Part shown: piece after piece, positions 8,954-16,920 of the stretch
Numbering within the stretch: the stretch's first letter is position 1
Layout of the letters: every line of letters begins with the position of its first letter
Assembly: GCF_003732425.1 (NCBI RefSeq)
Contig: NZ_MOBX01000013.1
Location: forward strand, 1,304,026 to 1,368,025
DNA length: 64,000 nucleotides
Source of the DNA: Pseudomonas fluorescens
GTDB lineage: Bacteria; Pseudomonadota; Gammaproteobacteria; Pseudomonadales; Pseudomonadaceae
Reading direction: 5' to 3'
Notes under the pieces: generated by a model
What the model was told of the DNA's origin: nothing
The model's input: only the letters and a program-made list of their open reading frames with translations
Database searches by the model: none
Made by a program: the position numbers and the translations under genes

Positions 8954-9985
8954 TTATCTTATCGATTTTTTGTAACCAATGCCCCAAGCAGCCACCATCG
9001 ACGCTAAGCTAAGAAGCTGATTATCAAGATCAACATCAAAACACTCAGCCAATTTCTTAGTACTCATCCCACTCATAATCTCGACACTTCTATCTAAGAA
9101 GCTTGAGCCTAGAGGATCTGAAATCCAATAATCCCCCTCGTCATCCTCTTCGTAAAGGGTAGACCAGTGGGGGGCATTTAAGGTCCTATCAATGTCTAAT
9201 GCAGCACTGAATCTTAACCCCTCTTTATGGTCAAGAAACTGCCTGGCTTCGGGGGTTAGAGCCTTAAATTTTTGAAGAGCCGCATTGGCGCCGACTTGAT
9301 GGAGTGCTTCTTCAGCAATCCTCATAGGAACTAAATTTTCGGCTTCAGTACAATCCAAAATGTGCAACCAATAGCGCTGCCCCCATCCTTTTTCGTATGC
9401 GTCAAACCTCAAAGCCGTCTCTTTGACTAATGCATTAGGATGGGACTTATCACTGTCAAGAATACAGATTACTAAGCTGTGATTCCGAAGGTGGTTTTCA
9501 AACGAGCAAATTGTGGTATTCCCACCACCCCCTACCTTAAGAAACTTCAAAGCGTATTCCTTGAGCAGCTTTGAATTATTCAAGAAAACCATGCCCGACA
9601 TAACATAAAAGTCTATGTCCGTTATATTTTCGCAGACAAATACAGGCAATTGGACACGAGCACTATCAACAAAGTAATCATAACTTAAGCGAAAGGTTCT
9701 TGGAGCGATAAAACCTATCGGCACAGGCTCATCAAAACCAACATCAACATAAAAATCCAGCTGATCCAAATGCGCTTTCGTAAGGCGGCTCTGCTCACGT
9801 ACAAAATACAGCACGTTTAATTGATACCCGCTAATTATGTTTTCCTGAATTATCTGATCCGCAAGCTTAGCGGGCATCCAAAGTACGTGCTTTCCTTCAC
9901 CGCACGCCATCAAAATATTATTTAAAGCTCGAATCTTATCTTCATTTTGAGCCAATCCCACCACATTGCTAATCTTTATCATCAT
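8954..9985 (-). CDS. TOPRIM-type putative nuclease, partner of an OLD-like ATPase, 343 aa
   Basis: A TOPRIM-like core is visible: VFVCENITDID with Glu119 in the first strand, a glycine run GGGGN at about 152-156, the DxD motif in ILDSDKSHP (Asp177, Asp179), and a CTEAENLVP motif (Glu214, Glu216, Asn217) like the ExEN seen in OLD-family and DUF4435-type nucleases. The gene's ATG overlaps the stop of the ATPase gene by four bases (ATGA), indicating translational coupling. The pairing recalls PARIS (AriA/AriB) and the ATPase-TOPRIM architecture of OLD and GajA proteins, all anti-phage effectors. The N-terminal 110 residues are unfamiliar. Assignment to a known subtype is not possible by eye. Confidence 0.65.
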   Translation of the reverse strand: MMIKISNVVGLAQNEDKIRALNNILMACGEGKHVLWMPAKLADQIIQENIISGYQLNVLYFVREQSRLTKAHLDQLDFYVDVGFDEPVPIGFIAPRTFRLSYDYFVDSARVQLPVFVCENITDIDFYVMSGMVFLNNSKLLKEYALKFLKVGGGGNTTICSFENHLRNHSLVICILDSDKSHPNALVKETALRFDAYEKGWGQRYWLHILDCTEAENLVPMRIAEEALHQVGANAALQKFKALTPEARQFLDHKEGLRFSAALDIDRTLNAPHWSTLYEEDDEGDYWISDPLGSSFLDRSVEIMSGMSTKKLAECFDVDLDNQLLSLASMVAAWGIGYKKSIR

Positions 9986-11544
9986 GGCGATAGAAATCCA
10001 GCAGGCCAGACTTCTAAGTATCCATGCTCATCGAATCCCGAGCCTGATGTACTGGTTACGCCACTATCGTTTCTGTCGAACAAGGAGACATTCACATCAC
10101 TATTTTTGATAATCCCATCTTCAATGCTCTCGCCTATAGAATCTATGATATGTTTACTATGCGTTTCCACGATAAAACAGAAATCATCTTCACCTTTAAG
10201 GTTGGCAATTTTTGCTATTGCTTTACCAAATTTGTGTTGCATATGAGGATGCAGATGAAGCTCCGGTTGTTCAATGGCAAAAACGAGCTGTCGATCTTTA
10301 TATAATCCGAAAATCCCAGAGTTTTTCTCACGACTTTCGAGCCATATCGAAACAATAATTGGAAGTAGCTGTGAATAACCAAAACCCATATCGCTTACAT
10401 TATAGTATTGCAAGCTGCCGGCATCTTTAATTTTTATAGCATAGTGCGAACCTGTATTGGTTATATCAAGTTCAAACTCAAAATTTTCTAAGATCCAGTT
10501 ATTCAACTCTGCTTTTTCGGAAACACCTAATGAGTTAAGCACCATCGGCAGATTCGATCCAGTATGATCAACTTGCCCTACTTGAAGATCCTGATAACGA
10601 TAAAATCGCTCAGCAGATGCCCTGACCGGCCCCAAATAACGAACACCTTTGTAAAAGTTTGTCAGTGCCTCATCAACAGCGCTGAGTATTTTTGAGAGAT
10701 TAGCGCTTACTAAATAGGCGAAGGAAGTTCTAACAATCTCATCTTTTGCTGCAGCAAGATTACTCAGAAATGTCTTATCATCTGAAAAAGATTTCTTCAG
10801 CGCAGCATGTATTTTCGATGACGGTAGAAATACAATTTCAGTAAGAGACTTAACAATCGCCTCTCTCTTTTTATTAGAGTGATGCAGCCCCGCTATATAT
10901 TCGACAAAAGCTTTCCTAAACACCGGCTTTGAGAGGGCTGGAGGCCACGCCCTAAGCTCAGCCTCACTTAAAAAGTCAGTAGGAATTAGATTCCCTTTAG
11001 TATTAATCGTTCGGCCTTCAAAACCCTCATAAAGCAATACATCGTCCAAATATACAGAAAGACCAATAACTTTGGTTCCGGAATATAATATTAAAATTTT
11101 AACAGATTCAATCTCTAACTGGATACGATTGGTGCTCTCCAGGCCGGCACCCTTGCGTAAACCTAGTGTAAAGCCCACATCAAGCTTATAATTTTTATTA
11201 TTTCCCACAGTAAATCTTTCAGCGATATTCTCTGAGAGCTGCTCCCAGAAGTCTATTGAGTCATCTATGCTGAGATTAAGTTTGAAATCAAACATAACTT
11301 CATCTGTATCTGCTCTGGTCGCAGTTTGCAGATCACCGAAATCGACAAAGCTTCCATACCACAAAATTGGGCTTCGCGTGTCGGCCTCTGCCGATTGCCT
11401 TATGAGAGGAAAGGTACGTAAAAATGTACTTTTCCCGCTGCTGTTTCTACCCACAAGTAGATTTAACTTTTTTAGAGGAACAAAATCATTCTCTAAACCA
11501 AAGCTTCTGAGATTTCGTATTCGGAGTGACTTTATATTTTTCAT
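9982..11544 (-). CDS. AAA/ABC-type ATPase (AAA_15/AAA_21, DUF3696-like), 520 aa
   Basis: The N-terminus reads IRNLRSFGLENDFVPLKKLNLLVGRN with Walker A G32RNSSGKST40. The C-terminal half carries a YLGPVRASAERFYRY motif, the signature-like MGFGYSQLLPI, Walker B FAIEQPELHLHP and the H-loop FIVETHSKHIID. The extreme C-terminus, DEHGYLEVWPAGFLSP, matches the ending of DUF3696-type ATPases. Such ATPases share the SMC/OLD fold and usually sense or gate a partner nuclease. The gene is first in a two-gene operon with a TOPRIM protein. Base composition is AT-rich compared with the backbone, consistent with recent transfer. Confidence 0.8.
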   Translation of the reverse strand: MKNIKSLRIRNLRSFGLENDFVPLKKLNLLVGRNSSGKSTFLRTFPLIRQSAEADTRSPILWYGSFVDFGDLQTATRADTDEVMFDFKLNLSIDDSIDFWEQLSENIAERFTVGNNKNYKLDVGFTLGLRKGAGLESTNRIQLEIESVKILILYSGTKVIGLSVYLDDVLLYEGFEGRTINTKGNLIPTDFLSEAELRAWPPALSKPVFRKAFVEYIAGLHHSNKKREAIVKSLTEIVFLPSSKIHAALKKSFSDDKTFLSNLAAAKDEIVRTSFAYLVSANLSKILSAVDEALTNFYKGVRYLGPVRASAERFYRYQDLQVGQVDHTGSNLPMVLNSLGVSEKAELNNWILENFEFELDITNTGSHYAIKIKDAGSLQYYNVSDMGFGYSQLLPIIVSIWLESREKNSGIFGLYKDRQLVFAIEQPELHLHPHMQHKFGKAIAKIANLKGEDDFCFIVETHSKHIIDSIGESIEDGIIKNSDVNVSLFDRNDSGVTSTSGSGFDEHGYLEVWPAGFLSP

Positions 11545-11600
11545 TAGTGCAAAACATCCTTGAGAAGACTGCTGAATATTTAAAGCATAATCTAGCTATC

Positions 11601-11987
11601 TTAATGCGTTACGATTATCGGATACCCCTCCGCCGTTGCCCTGCGCTCAAGAGCCGTAGCATTCGGAATCTCCTCGCACTCATAGATTAAGACAATCAGA
11701 TTTTTTTGCGCATCTAATGTAGACAAGCAATGATAGTGCTCGAGAGCCAAGGGACTAAATTTTAAGGTGCGTTGCGACCACACCCGAATCGTGTGCTCTG
11801 CAAGAGCGTTGGGTGTCTGAAACTGATGCCGAAGAGGCTTTAGGGAGCAAGTCTCAGAGGCCTTCCCATCCCGAATTCGAACATTGTGCCTGAACGGCCA
11901 GTCACGGAATGCATGTGGCAGTGGGCGCTCCACCGGCAGCGGGATAGGTTTTTCCCAAACGCAATGAAGGATGCTGTCCACAGTCAT
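11601..11987 (-). CDS. Hypothetical protein, 128 aa
   Basis: ATG 11987 is preceded by an excellent AAGGAGG at nine bases; the GTG upstream at 12008 would include the ribosome site in the coding sequence and is rejected. The protein starts MTVDSILHCVWEKPIPLP, is basic and rich in His and Arg, and ends with a segment (LIVLIYECEEIPNATALERRA) of alternating hydrophobic residues. No domain was recognised. It lies upstream of the ATPase/TOPRIM operon's 5' end in the same orientation but is separated by 56 bases; transcription of 11601-11987 would run into the ATPase gene, so it could belong to the same operon. Confidence 0.5.
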   Translation of the reverse strand: MTVDSILHCVWEKPIPLPVERPLPHAFRDWPFRHNVRIRDGKASETCSLKPLRHQFQTPNALAEHTIRVWSQRTLKFSPLALEHYHCLSTLDAQKNLIVLIYECEEIPNATALERRATAEGYPIIVTH

Positions 11988-12505
11988 AGCAATGCGCCTC
12001 CTTGGCACTCGGGAACGAAGCGCGTTGCGCAGTCCTTTCTAGCATGAGTCTACTGGGAGCCTGCCATCAAAATGGCTTGGTATACAACCTCCCGTCAGGA
12101 CAAGCTCAATCCTGCACTCTCCACATACCTATGAATAAAGTGAGACATTTACGGGGTAGGCTGAAATACTTGTTCTATATGATGTCCCAAGGCTGATTCG
12201 AACTGCAAGCTTTCCTCTTAGGAGGATAGCTGCTTTTGGCCGTTTTCTGTCTGTCACTGAACGTTGAAAACGCCCCGAAGCTGGCAATTGCTATATCCCC
12301 AGGGTGATTCTCGTGCGAAACGACCAACGCCTTATGCAGATTAATACTGAGGTTTATCAGCGGGGGGCTGCTGCGTACTGAGTTGCTCGGTGATTAGCCG
12401 GACTAAAAATCATGCAGTGGGCTTAGATCCAGCTTTCCTGTCGGAAAAGATGCATCTACACCCTGTAGTGCATCGACGTATTCATCCCGGTTGCGACAAA
12501 TCAGC
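11988..12505. other. 518-bp intergenic region
   Basis: No protein gene is supported. It contains the tRNA-Arg-like 3' fragment at 12180-12234. The remaining sequence shows no clear promoter, hairpin or repeat. Confidence 0.4.
12180..12234 (-). other. tRNA-Arg(CCT)-like 3' fragment (possible attachment scar)
   Basis: Read on the minus strand, the order is a D-stem-like AGCAGC, an anticodon-loop-like CTCCTAA with anticodon CCT, then a T-arm GTTCGAATC and an acceptor-like end GGGACATCA. The anticodon stem pairs poorly and the 5' half of a tRNA is missing, so this is not a functional tRNA. Integrases that use tRNA 3' ends leave fragments of this kind. Confidence 0.35.
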
Positions 12506-12637
12506 TCAGGAAGGATCGTAGTCCTTGGTTTTGCTCAAGCGCACCGGGCATTCGAGCGTCGTTAACTCGGCGGGCGGACGCCCTTCGTAGCGGGCAATCA
12601 CGGCAACAGTGGCCAAACCTTCAAAGACGTGAGACAT
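12506..12637 (-). CDS. Small protein of unknown function, 43 aa
   Basis: The frame begins ATG at 12637 with an AGGAAC sequence a few bases upstream, and encodes MSHVFEGLATVAVIARYEG followed by a Pro/Leu segment and a basic end. Third-position GC is high across all codons, which supports translation. It is too short for family assignment. A strong terminator further downstream of the next gene set (12735-12772) separates it from the gene at 12792-13784. Confidence 0.35.
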   Translation of the reverse strand: MSHVFEGLATVAVIARYEGRPPAELTTLECPVRLSKTKDYDPS

Positions 12638-12734
12638 GAGTCGGGTTCCTAAGCGAGTCAGTAGCCGTCAAGGGGAAAACCAGAGGGTCTGTTAATGGTA
12701 GACCAGCCTAGGGGGGACTGGTTGCCACGCGGCT

Positions 12735-12772
12735 AAAAAAAGGCCCCCACACCGGGGTCAGGTGTGGGGGCC
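12735..12772 (-). terminator. Rho-independent terminator
   Basis: A perfect 12-bp stem (GGCCCCCACACC with its complement) around a seven-base loop is followed on the minus strand by seven U residues. It stands 20 bases after the stop codon of the 330-residue gene and should end that transcript. Confidence 0.85.
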
Positions 12773-12791
12773 GATTGAACATAGGCTGGAA

Positions 12792-13784
12792 TTATATGAC
12801 TTCGATTTTCGTGACGTTCAATTGGGCGCGGAAAATAAGGTCTCGTTCGGCAAACCATTCCTTGGCTTTTTCTTTTCCGGAATCTTGATTGGCTTGTTCT
12901 AAAGCGTACTTCGCCGACTTGTATCGTTCTACTTTGTCCGCAGTAATGTAGCAAAGCAGACTTAAATCACTGCCTGCAAACTTTCGCTCTTGTTCAATGA
13001 GTTGAAAAGCGCTTGTTCTGGCCAGCTCAATAATATCCATCTTCTTTGTGAGTGCATTAAGCTTTAGCGTAGTGACGTTCTGCTCTATCTTCTCTGCTTC
13101 ATCGTAGGCTTTTTTGACGTCAGAGAGATTGTGCAAGACGTCTCGGTATTTCTCATCTAGAAGAAAGGATGTATTAGCTATCGTCCCCAGTGTCATGCGC
13201 TGGGTACGACGATCAGTTTTTTTCTTCCCTTTCTTATCCGTATATTCCTTTATCGTCACGCCAGTTACTGACAGAACGTAAGCTCCGGTGCGGGCGATCG
13301 ACTCAAGGTGTCTCATGGTCTGAGGTCCGAGTTTCTCGCGCATTGCATGCACTCGCCCTTGGACTATAGCCAAATCAGATTTAACTTGTAGAACCTCTTT
13401 TAGTGCAGAGTCTTTTTGCTCAACGAGCGCTCGAAGGCGCTCAAGCCCTTCTTCATGTTTCTTTTGATTCAGGTACTTTGTTCTGTCAGCACTAAGTTTT
13501 GACTCACCGTTAAACTTTGTTTGAGCACAATCGTTTCCGACAAGAGTAATACTGTTGTCAGAAAGCACAGCAACAAAACCCCACTTATGGCCCTCATTGC
13601 ATAGTTTGTCATTGTCTTTCAGCAGACAACACTTCACTTCATCGCTAAGGAAATAATCCCCAAGAAGATGCTTATAGTTTTTTGGCGATACTGGATTTTC
13701 TTTTTTGAAGCCGGGGAGCGCCTCAATCTCAGAAATGGTATTGAAGGTGCGGATCTCAACAGTTCTATCGAGTGTCTCGTGCAT
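12792..13784 (-). CDS. Hypothetical protein with Cys/His-rich N-terminus and coiled coil, 330 aa
   Basis: The protein is basic and mostly helical. Near residues 50-90 it has KCCLL, KLCNEGHKWG and GNDCAQ, an arrangement of four cysteines and one histidine that could form a zinc site. Residues about 100-150 look like a coiled coil (Glu/Lys/Leu rich), followed by a TGAYVLSVTGVTIKEYTD beta region and a second helical part. It has its own terminator downstream and no close neighbour on the same strand, so it is likely monocistronic. No known family was recognised; AT-rich codons suggest horizontal origin. Confidence 0.55.
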   Translation of the reverse strand: MHETLDRTVEIRTFNTISEIEALPGFKKENPVSPKNYKHLLGDYFLSDEVKCCLLKDNDKLCNEGHKWGFVAVLSDNSITLVGNDCAQTKFNGESKLSADRTKYLNQKKHEEGLERLRALVEQKDSALKEVLQVKSDLAIVQGRVHAMREKLGPQTMRHLESIARTGAYVLSVTGVTIKEYTDKKGKKKTDRRTQRMTLGTIANTSFLLDEKYRDVLHNLSDVKKAYDEAEKIEQNVTTLKLNALTKKMDIIELARTSAFQLIEQERKFAGSDLSLLCYITADKVERYKSAKYALEQANQDSGKEKAKEWFAERDLIFRAQLNVTKIEVI

Positions 13785-14094
13785 GCGGACCTGTACTCAG
13801 ATATCAAGATTCTAGTGCTAACCATCATTCGACTGCGGAGCTGCGTCGTCGTCATGGCTAGATTTACGAAGTGCCGTGAGCCTTGGTTGGAGCCGAACCA
13901 TGCCTTGGCGCAATGCGCCCGCTGGGCCTACAAGAGTCAACGTCACAAGCGAAACCACTGTTAATCAATACAGTATAGCCTGACTTTTTGATGGTAGTAG
14001 ATCTGCCCCGCATTCCGCCCTGTGAGGCTGAACAAACTGCGTTTATCTGATGAGATTGAATGCTATGGCCGACTGTCGCTGGCCAGGACGATGC
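13785..14094. other. 310-bp intergenic region, no gene recognised
   Basis: Contains the promoter region of the leftward 330-residue gene. A short plus-strand frame exists but has no ribosome site or family resemblance. Confidence 0.4.
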
Positions 14095-14313
14095 CTAAGA
14101 CTGCCGTATTCGCGTAATAGCATCTGTAATCGCTTTGGCATTCGTGTCCAAGGTCTCCATGGCCACGAGCGCGTTATCGGCAACACTCTCTGCGCCATTC
14201 TCTGAAAGCCATCTAGTGACCTCTTCTATTGCTGCACCCAGGGCATGCTGGTTGTGCAGAAGCAATGTCAAAGCGTCAGCAGTGGCGATGTTGGAGTCTG
14301 AGTTATTTGGCAT
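14095..14313 (-). CDS. Small DUF6124/DUF3077-like protein, 72 aa (paralogue B)
   Basis: This is the inverted paralogue of the gene at 8135-8365; it shares ADALTLLLHNQHALGAAIEE and an ETLDTNAKAITDAITRIRQ ending. The leader is also conserved: TCAAGGACGAA stands just before the ATG in both copies, so the whole transcription start region was duplicated together with the gene. The protein is short, helical and acidic with no known activity. Divergence between the copies argues for an old duplication or independent arrival on two elements. Confidence 0.6.
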   Translation of the reverse strand: MPNNSDSNIATADALTLLLHNQHALGAAIEEVTRWLSENGAESVADNALVAMETLDTNAKAITDAITRIRQS

Positions 14314-14812
14314 GGATTCGTCCTTGATTGAGGCGTCTGCAGAGACTAGTCCATTACATCCGGATCATGCTCAACCGATCAATCGCGAAGCCCTGTTTCC
14401 GCCCCAAAATAGCGCGCCAGTCCCATCTCAGTCCCATATGGCCTTTTTTCAGGCGCCAAAAACCACAAACCCCCGACTTTCTCTAGGAAAATCAGGGGTT
14501 TGCGTTTACTGAATGTGGCGGTGAAGGAGAGATTCGAACTCCAACACTGTGCCGCCATCTACAACGTATTTGGAAACGCCGTTGTCGATGGACGAACTGG
14601 TGACAGCGGTGGCAAATTCACTTCAACCGATCACCCGCTTCGTAAGATGTTATCTCCCTGAGTATCCATTCAAAAAAGATTCGGCGGTTGCAGCCCTCGA
14701 CCGGAGAAGGCACCGGGCAACCTCGTCACCAGGGCTGGCGTCGCCAATTGCAATCGGGGGGGGCTTAACCATGGTAACTGATACTAGTAACCAGCTGAGT
14801 TCAGCGCTGGTC
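14314..14812. other. 499-bp intergenic region with tRNA-Ser-like 3' end and terminator
   Basis: On the minus strand the sequence at 14516-14550 reads as a tRNA 3' end: T-arm GAGTTCGAATCTC, acceptor CTTCACC, discriminator G and CCA. No matching 5' half (GGTGAAG) is found within tRNA distance. Directly after it comes a hairpin with 8-bp stem (CAAACCCC/GGGGTTTG, 14466-14502) ending in a short U-run, as usually follows a tRNA gene. This arrangement fits an attachment-site remnant that kept the tRNA tail and terminator. Confidence 0.4.
14466..14502 (-). terminator. Terminator-like hairpin after the tRNA-Ser-like fragment
   Basis: CAAACCCC and GGGGTTTG form an 8-bp stem around a 21-base interior with further pairing; on the minus strand the stem is followed by GGTTTTT. 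It would terminate leftward transcription coming from the tRNA-like end. Confidence 0.45.
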
Positions 14813-15169
14813 TTAAACCAAGAGCTTTTTAACTTCGGCAATGATCAAGTCAATGTTGAATGGCTTCGCCACCACTACATCAAATAAATCCGATCGCTGC
14901 ATACCGATATGCGCCTGAGCACCGCTCATCAAGATGATCGGCAAATGCTTTGCTGATGGAAGGGCTCGGACGGCGGTGGCGAATTCTAAGCCGTCCATGA
15001 CCGGCATCATAAAGTCAGTAATGATCAAAGCTGGACGCTCCCGATCCAGCACTTCAAGCCCTTTCTGGCCATTGCTGGCCGTCACCACCATGAACCCCTC
15101 ATCCTCCAACGCAAAGCTGAGGATGTCAGCGATCAAATACTCGTCGTCGACGACCAGGATAGTGGTCAT
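14813..15169 (-). CDS. Stand-alone response regulator receiver protein, 118 aa
   Basis: A single CheY-like domain with all key residues: acidic pocket Asp8/Asp9, phosphoacceptor Asp52 in LIITDFMMPVMDG, Ser82 in LMSGA, and Lys102 in VVAKPF. There is no output domain. It is encoded 23 bases downstream of the KaiC-like gene and in the same orientation, so the two form an operon. A receiver protein tied to a KaiC-like ATPase is a recurring arrangement in proteobacteria and usually includes a hybrid histidine kinase; no kinase is present here, which suggests that the partner is elsewhere or was lost. Confidence 0.85.
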   Translation of the reverse strand: MTTILVVDDEYLIADILSFALEDEGFMVVTASNGQKGLEVLDRERPALIITDFMMPVMDGLEFATAVRALPSAKHLPIILMSGAQAHIGMQRSDLFDVVVAKPFNIDLIIAEVKKLLV

Positions 15170-15192
15170 GTTAATTCAACCCGCACAAAGAC

Positions 15193-16632
15193 TTAAGATT
15201 TTGAACCGGGCGATATCTCAGTAGGGACTGAAGGTTCATGTCTTGAAGCCTTTTTCAGGAAAACGTCTTGATCACGGATCACGACCTCAAATCGGGAAGG
15301 ATCGTAGGAGCTGTCTCGTACTTTAAGAATGGAGAGCGTCCTGCTTAGTTCAGAATGATTCTCTGAGAATCGCATCAGCATCAGGTTGTCGACGATGCTG
15401 GATAGATCAGAGTTTGGTGCGCTGACCTCGGAGCCAAATAGATCGCGCATTTCCCAAGAAGCAAATACCGTAACCCCCCTGGATCGGAGCTCGTTCATCA
15501 GAGCACTGAAGAAGTCAGTAATCCGCGCCGGATTTGTCGTGACACGAGTCATGCCGCTCAGGCTATCGATGAACAGCCGTTTGATGCCTTTTTCTTCAAC
15601 AAGACACAGCAATCGTGCCCCAAGTGCATCGAGAAGGCCCTCTGTAGTGGGCTGCCACGCGATACTCAAAGCTCCACTTTCCTCCATCCCTTTAATGTCA
15701 ATGCCCAATGAGAGGCCTTTTAGGCGTAGCCGTTGCGGACTTTCATAGAACCCAAAATGTAGACCCGGTGCCTCCACCGTAGACTCAGCTAGGAATTTCA
15801 AGCCCAAGGTCGTTTTACCAATCCCGGAAGGGCCTATCACCAAAGAAACACTGGAACTGTGCAGGCCTCCGCCTAATATATCGTCCAATGATTCAATGCC
15901 ACTGTCGATGCGCGTCATGTCAGCGCTGTCGGGAGAGGACGGGTGGCTGTAGAGACTTTCGAGTCGCGGGTAAACCACCAAGCCATTTTCGGTAATTTCA
16001 CACTCGTGAAGACCGGTCATTGCTGAGCTGCCGCGAGTTTTACGAAGCTGAATTCGACGCACTGAGCGGGTGCCGTAAAGCTCTTCGCCCATCTCAATGA
16101 CGCCATCAACCATGGTGTGCTCGGGACTGCCGTCGTCGAGGCGCGAGCTAGTGAGAAACAGCACCGTACAACCAGCGAACGCTGCATGACCTTGCAGCTC
16201 TGAAATGAATTTCTTGGTATCGATGTGCGAATCAGCTTTTGAGCGGGCATTGAGTAGACCGTCCACCACCATAACTGTGGCTTTTTGCCGGCTTATTTCG
16301 CGTCGAAGCAGTTTCACCACCTCGCCTAAACCTTCGTTTTCCAGAGTATCAAACGCGCTGACAAACTGGATTTCAGCCCCTACTTTGGCAGCATCGAAAA
16401 AGCTCAGGGTTGAAAGGAATTGAAAAAGGCGATCATGCGATTCAGCCAGCAGTGTGGCGACCAGAACCCGCCCCCCGCTTTTCGCATGATGAAATCCAAG
16501 CTGGTTGGCAAGGATCGTTTTTCCAGACCCCGGACGTCCTTGGATTATGTATGAAGCTCCCTCGACAAGCCCGCCCTTGAGCAGAGCATCGAGCCCTTCT
16601 ATTCCGCTTTGAAGGCGTTTTAGCTTTTCCAC
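15193..16632 (-). CDS. KaiC-like double-domain RecA-family ATPase, 479 aa
   Basis: Two KaiC/RadA domains are joined in tandem. Each has a Walker A: G32RPGSGKT39 and G267PSGIGKTT275. Each also has a Walker B-type strand ending in Asp (VMVVDGLLN and RLFIDSLSG). The length and layout fit the KaiC superfamily proteins of heterotrophic bacteria, which lack KaiA/KaiB and act in stress or signalling rather than a true clock. GTG at 16632 is the only plausible start (MEKLKRLQSGIEGLDALL matches the family N-terminus). Downstream is a receiver-only response regulator. The circadian C-terminal phosphorylation loop is not obviously conserved. Confidence 0.8.
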   Translation of the reverse strand: MEKLKRLQSGIEGLDALLKGGLVEGASYIIQGRPGSGKTILANQLGFHHAKSGGRVLVATLLAESHDRLFQFLSTLSFFDAAKVGAEIQFVSAFDTLENEGLGEVVKLLRREISRQKATVMVVDGLLNARSKADSHIDTKKFISELQGHAAFAGCTVLFLTSSRLDDGSPEHTMVDGVIEMGEELYGTRSVRRIQLRKTRGSSAMTGLHECEITENGLVVYPRLESLYSHPSSPDSADMTRIDSGIESLDDILGGGLHSSSVSLVIGPSGIGKTTLGLKFLAESTVEAPGLHFGFYESPQRLRLKGLSLGIDIKGMEESGALSIAWQPTTEGLLDALGARLLCLVEEKGIKRLFIDSLSGMTRVTTNPARITDFFSALMNELRSRGVTVFASWEMRDLFGSEVSAPNSDLSSIVDNLMLMRFSENHSELSRTLSILKVRDSSYDPSRFEVVIRDQDVFLKKASRHEPSVPTEISPGSKS

Positions 16633-16920
16633 AATGCGACCCTGATCCGAAAGACAATCTATTTATACCAACTCAATGGGATGCTACCGCCAATTCCGCT
16701 TTGGAGCCATTCAGATTAAGTGGAAAGCTTGAACGATATCGCACTCTTGATTTCGGAAGAGATGCTCACAAGCGAATGCATTTGCCCGGTAAGTGCCGAA
16801 CACCGAGGCATCGACTGACCGAGGGCTGACCGTGATTCATTTACAGTTGACCGTCCACAATTGATCCAGTTGCGTAGTGAAGCTTTGACTCACGGACGAT
16901 GAGATGGTGCTCGATATATT

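Noticed and set aside
8523-8987. Long open frames on both strands at 8523-8987
   Set aside because: No ribosome site and no recognisable family. The sequence is a type found between genes in many pseudomonads and includes a tRNA-like arm.
12180-12234. Functional tRNA-Arg gene
   Set aside because: The anticodon stem pairs poorly and the 5' half is absent, so it is treated as a fragment.
14549-14887. Plus-strand frame of 112 codons
   Set aside because: It overlaps the response regulator gene and the tRNA-Ser-like fragment, and has no family resemblance.
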